From Streptomyces clavuligerus (GTDB lineage Bacteria > Actinomycetota > Actinomycetes > Streptomycetales > Streptomycetaceae): 64,000 nt of DNA. The notes beneath the pieces were generated by a model. That model was given only the letters and a program-made list of their open reading frames with translations. It was not told where the DNA came from and did no database searches. Where the stretch lies: NCBI RefSeq assembly GCF_005519465.1, contig NZ_CP027858.1, forward strand, positions 1,488,001 to 1,552,000, read 5' to 3'. The stretch's first letter is position 1, and the number at the start of each line of letters is the position of its first letter. Positions 61,596-64,000 of the stretch are shown piece after piece. The position numbers and the translations under genes are program-made.

Positions 61596-61664
61596 TCACT
61601 GCGGACCGGCGCGCCTGCTGTCGATAATCATGACGAACGCGGGCACGGTCGCAGTGTTCCACAC
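61596..61664 (-). CDS. Possible cimA leader peptide
   Basis: A 22-residue frame starting GTG at 61664 (VWNTATVPAFVMIIDSRRAG) or 11 residues from the ATG at 61631 (MIIDSRRAGPQ). The run Val-Met-Ile-Ile (GTC ATG ATT ATC) is rich in branched-chain codons, including ATT, rare at this G/C. The stop is 56 nt before the terminator hairpin, as in ribosome-mediated attenuation. Shine-Dalgarno is weak. Confidence 0.4.
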   Translation of the reverse strand: MWNTATVPAFVMIIDSRRAGPQ

Positions 61665-61954
61665 ATCCGAAAGAAACGGGACGGGGGTCTCACGATGCGG
61701 ATACCCCCCCTTTTTTTGTGGCTCGGTTCGCCTCCGGGGTGCTGAAGCGTGCGCCGACGGTCGACCGTGCTCGGCCGCTCGTTCCTCACGGCCTGCGCGC
61801 GCTCTCCACTTTCGGCACCCGCGGCACCCCTTCAGCTCACTCGCCGCAGGGCGAAGGCAAACGCCCGGCCCGAGACACAGGGGCCCGCTCCCCGCTCCCG
61901 GCACCCGCGGCGGCCCTGCGGCTCACCCGCCGCAGGGCCAAGGGGATCATCCGC
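61665..61954. other. Intergenic region between the cimA leader and the MFS gene
   Basis: About 290 bp without a gene. It holds a C7-T7 homopolymer pair (61704-61717) and two imperfect copies of a 55-bp element (about 61802-61857 and 61887-61943) about 85 bp apart. Each copy includes CGGCACCCGCGGC and CGCCGCAGGGC. Confidence 0.5.
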
Positions 61955-63268
61955 TCACGCACGGGGCGAAGGCGAACCGAGCTTCGAAGAAGAAGACCCG
62001 ACGCGGTTGAGGTCGATGTCCCTGGTCTCCCGCATCGTGAGATAGACGATCAGCGAGACGGCGGCGCAGCCCGCGACGTACCAGTAGAAGCCGGACTCGA
62101 TCCCCGCGTCCTTGAACCACAGGGCGACGTACTCCGCCGTGCCGCCGAAGAGGGCGTTGGCGATCGCGTACGGGAGGGCGACGCCCAGGGCCCGTACGCC
62201 GGTCGGGAACAGTTCCGCCTTCACACAGGCGTTGATGGAGGTGTAGCCGGTGATCACCACCAGGGCGAGCAGTGAGAGGCCGAAGGCGGGCCAGAACGAG
62301 CCCGCGTGCTGGAGCAGGGTCATGATCGGCACGGTCAGGAAGGTCGACCCCAGGGCGAAGGTGATGAGCAGCGGGCGGCGGCCGATGCGGTCGGAGAGGG
62401 CCCCGGCGAACGGCTGGAGGCAGGCGAAGACGATCAGCGCGCAGAAGGAGACGAGCGTCGCCGTCTCCTTGGGCAGTCCGGCGGTGTTGGAGAGGTACTT
62501 CGTCAGATAGGTGGTGTACGTGTAGTACGCCACGGTCCCGCCCATGGTGAGCGCGATGACGAGGACCGCCTCGCGCTTGTGGGCGAGCAGCGCCCTGATG
62601 GTGCCCTTGTCGCCCTCGGGGGTGTCGTCGCCGGACTCCTCGTACACCTCCGTCTCCAGCATGTTGCGGCGCAGATAGAAGACGACGGCCGCGCCGAGGG
62701 CGCCGACGACGAAGGGGATGCGCCAGCCCCAGTCGTGCAGGGCCGCGTCGGACAGGGTGCGCTGGAGCACGATCAGCAGGCCGAGGCCGAGGATCTGGCC
62801 CGCGGTCATCGAGACGTACTGGAAGCTGGAGGCGAAGCCCCGGTGCCGGGGGTGGGACGCCTCGGTGAGGTAGGTGGCGCTGGCGGCGTACTCGCCGCCG
62901 ACGGAGAGGCCCTGGAGCAGCCGGGCGACGAGCAGCACGGCGGCGCCGCCGTAGCCCGCGACCTCGTAGGTCGGCGCGACGGCGATGAGGACGGCGGACG
63001 CGGACATCAGGGTGACGGTGAGGGTCAGCGCCGCCTTGCGGCCCTTGCGGTCGCCGACCCGGCCCAGCAGCCAGCCGCCGACGGGACGCATGAAGAAGCC
63101 GACGGCGAAGATACCGGCCGTGTTCATGAGCTTGGCGGTGTCGTTGCCCTCGGGGAAGAACGCGCCCGCGAAGTAGGTCGCGAAGCTCGCGTAGACGAAC
63201 CAGTCGAACCACTCGACCATGTTGCCGGCCGAGCCGACCCAGATCTTTTTCCAGTGCTCTCGTCCCAT
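61955..63268 (-). CDS. MFS transporter, metabolite:H+ symporter (MHS) family
   Basis: A 437-residue membrane protein with 12 helices. MHS signatures: GNMVEWFDWFVYASFATYFA (helix 1), FFMRPVGGWLLGRVGDRKGR, LLQGLSVGGEYAASATYLTE and SSFQYVSMTAGQILGLGL. Relatives carry proline/betaine, alpha-ketoglutarate or citrate. The substrate is not shown. ATG at 63268. The upstream TetR/BetI-type gene on the same strand may control it, which favours an osmolyte or amine substrate. Confidence 0.9.
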   Translation of the reverse strand: MGREHWKKIWVGSAGNMVEWFDWFVYASFATYFAGAFFPEGNDTAKLMNTAGIFAVGFFMRPVGGWLLGRVGDRKGRKAALTLTVTLMSASAVLIAVAPTYEVAGYGGAAVLLVARLLQGLSVGGEYAASATYLTEASHPRHRGFASSFQYVSMTAGQILGLGLLIVLQRTLSDAALHDWGWRIPFVVGALGAAVVFYLRRNMLETEVYEESGDDTPEGDKGTIRALLAHKREAVLVIALTMGGTVAYYTYTTYLTKYLSNTAGLPKETATLVSFCALIVFACLQPFAGALSDRIGRRPLLITFALGSTFLTVPIMTLLQHAGSFWPAFGLSLLALVVITGYTSINACVKAELFPTGVRALGVALPYAIANALFGGTAEYVALWFKDAGIESGFYWYVAGCAAVSLIVYLTMRETRDIDLNRVGSSSSKLGSPSPRA

Positions 63269-63465
63269 GGGGGAACGGTGCCGGAGGGGTCGGGGGCCGA
63301 CAAGGAGTGCACCGGCAACGATCAGGAGTACTTGCGTGCCTTCTGTTCGCCGTCCGCGCGCGGGTGTGCGCACGGCCTCCACCTGGGCCGTCGGGCGTCA
63401 ACTACCGTGTGCGGCAAGGGAGTCGACGCGGTCGGGGGCGGGGTCCGGCCGGCGGTGGGGCGCGT

Positions 63466-64000
63466 TCAGATGTCCTGTTCGAGCAGGGTGGTGACGAGGA
63501 ATTCGGCCACGTGGGCGAGGGCCCGTTCCCGTCCGGCGCCGGGCAGTCCCACCGCCACATGGACGCTGAAGCCGTCGAGGAGGGCGCGCAGCCGGGTGGC
63601 GTACCGGTCGGGGTCCACGGAGCGGAACTCGCCCCGGGAGACGCCCTCGGCGAGCAGCGCGGCCAGATCCCGGTGCCAGGCGCCCTCGATGGCCGCCTGG
63701 CGGACGCGGGCCTCGTCCCCGGCGTTCTGGGAGCGGTTCCACACTTCGAGCCAGAGCGTCCAGTGGGGGTCCCGGGGGCCGCGCGGGAGATACAGCTCCA
63801 CATAGGCGGTGAGCCGTTCGGCCGCGGGCTCGGGGCCGGAGAGCAGGGCGGCGCGCTCGGCGCCGAGGCGGCCCTCGCTCCACTCCAGGGTGCGCAGCAG
63901 CAGCTCGTCCTTGGTGCGGAAGTAGTAGAGGAGGTGGCCGCTGCTCATGCCGACCTCGCGGCCGAGCCCGGCCATGGTCAGCCCGTCGAGTCCGCGTTCG
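63466..64000 (-). CDS. TetR/BetI-family regulator (5' end beyond window)
   Basis: The frame is open to the right edge, so the N-terminus is missing. The recognition helix region MAGLGREVGMSSGHLLYYF-type sequence is visible, with YYFRTKDELLLRTL, typical of TetR proteins. The C-terminal ligand domain includes DPHWTLWLEVWNRSQN, as in BetI-like regulators. It ends 197 bp before the MFS gene and probably regulates it. Confidence 0.88.
   Translation of the reverse strand, partial: ERGLDGLTMAGLGREVGMSSGHLLYYFRTKDELLLRTLEWSEGRLGAERAALLSGPEPAAERLTAYVELYLPRGPRDPHWTLWLEVWNRSQNAGDEARVRQAAIEGAWHRDLAALLAEGVSRGEFRSVDPDRYATRLRALLDGFSVHVAVGLPGAGRERALAHVAEFLVTTLLEQDI

Overview
The window is about 73% G+C with strong third-position G/C bias, many GTG starts and the gene order of a Streptomyces chromosome core. 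From memory the order resembles S. coelicolor from nsdA (SCO5582) down to a citramalate synthase (around SCO5529); that synteny is recall, not a search result. No prophage, insertion sequence, CRISPR array or biosynthetic gene cluster was seen.

Layout, left to right. 1-7 kb: the 3'-truncated developmental repressor nsdA, a primase/polymerase-like protein, ftsY, an Eis-type acetyltransferase and the glucose permease glcP. 7-12.4 kb: smc, with an unusual insertion of about 200 residues in its hinge, a small coiled-coil protein and an acylphosphatase. 12.5-23.2 kb: a secreted CAP/SCP protein, then a long minus-strand housekeeping run (fakA-like, recG, rsmD, coaD, a DivIVA-like coiled-coil protein, a YceD/DUF177 protein, rpmF, rnc, mutM). 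23.4-31.7 kb: rpmB, thiL-thiD, a stand-alone Lrp ligand domain, plsC-gpsA, ddl, cofC (F420 synthesis), a mini cold-shock-like protein and the lysine-tailed histone-like protein hupS. 31.7-35 kb: leuCD diverging from the IclR regulator ndgR across a nearly perfect palindromic operator. 35.1-38.8 kb: five alternating tRNA-Glu(CUC)/tRNA-Gln(CUG) genes, a HAD hydrolase, gltX and a FAH-family hydrolase.

38.9-50.8 kb: a 58-residue peptide with a duplicated ANPRRT motif, followed by two tandem conservons (cvnABCD). Each encodes a membrane histidine-kinase-like CvnA, a roadblock CvnB, a DUF742 CvnC and a small Ras-like GTPase CvnD. The two cvnD genes are identical over 533 bp and cvnB and cvnC share near-identical blocks, while the cvnA genes have diverged, which points to recent gene conversion.

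50.9-64 kb: accE-accB (acyl-CoA carboxylase), a Tat-exported polysaccharide lyase family 8 enzyme, a 0.6-kb intergenic repeat cluster, an EF-hand protein, a threonine-synthase-like PLP enzyme translationally coupled to a YheO-type regulator, a YceI protein behind a promoter/operator, citramalate synthase cimA preceded by a candidate attenuator, an MHS-family MFS transporter and a TetR/BetI regulator cut by the right edge.

Most of the window is ordinary core genome. The parts that merit follow-up are the conservon pair with its upstream peptide, the Smc hinge insertion, the repeat cluster at 55.4-56.0 kb and the cimA leader.
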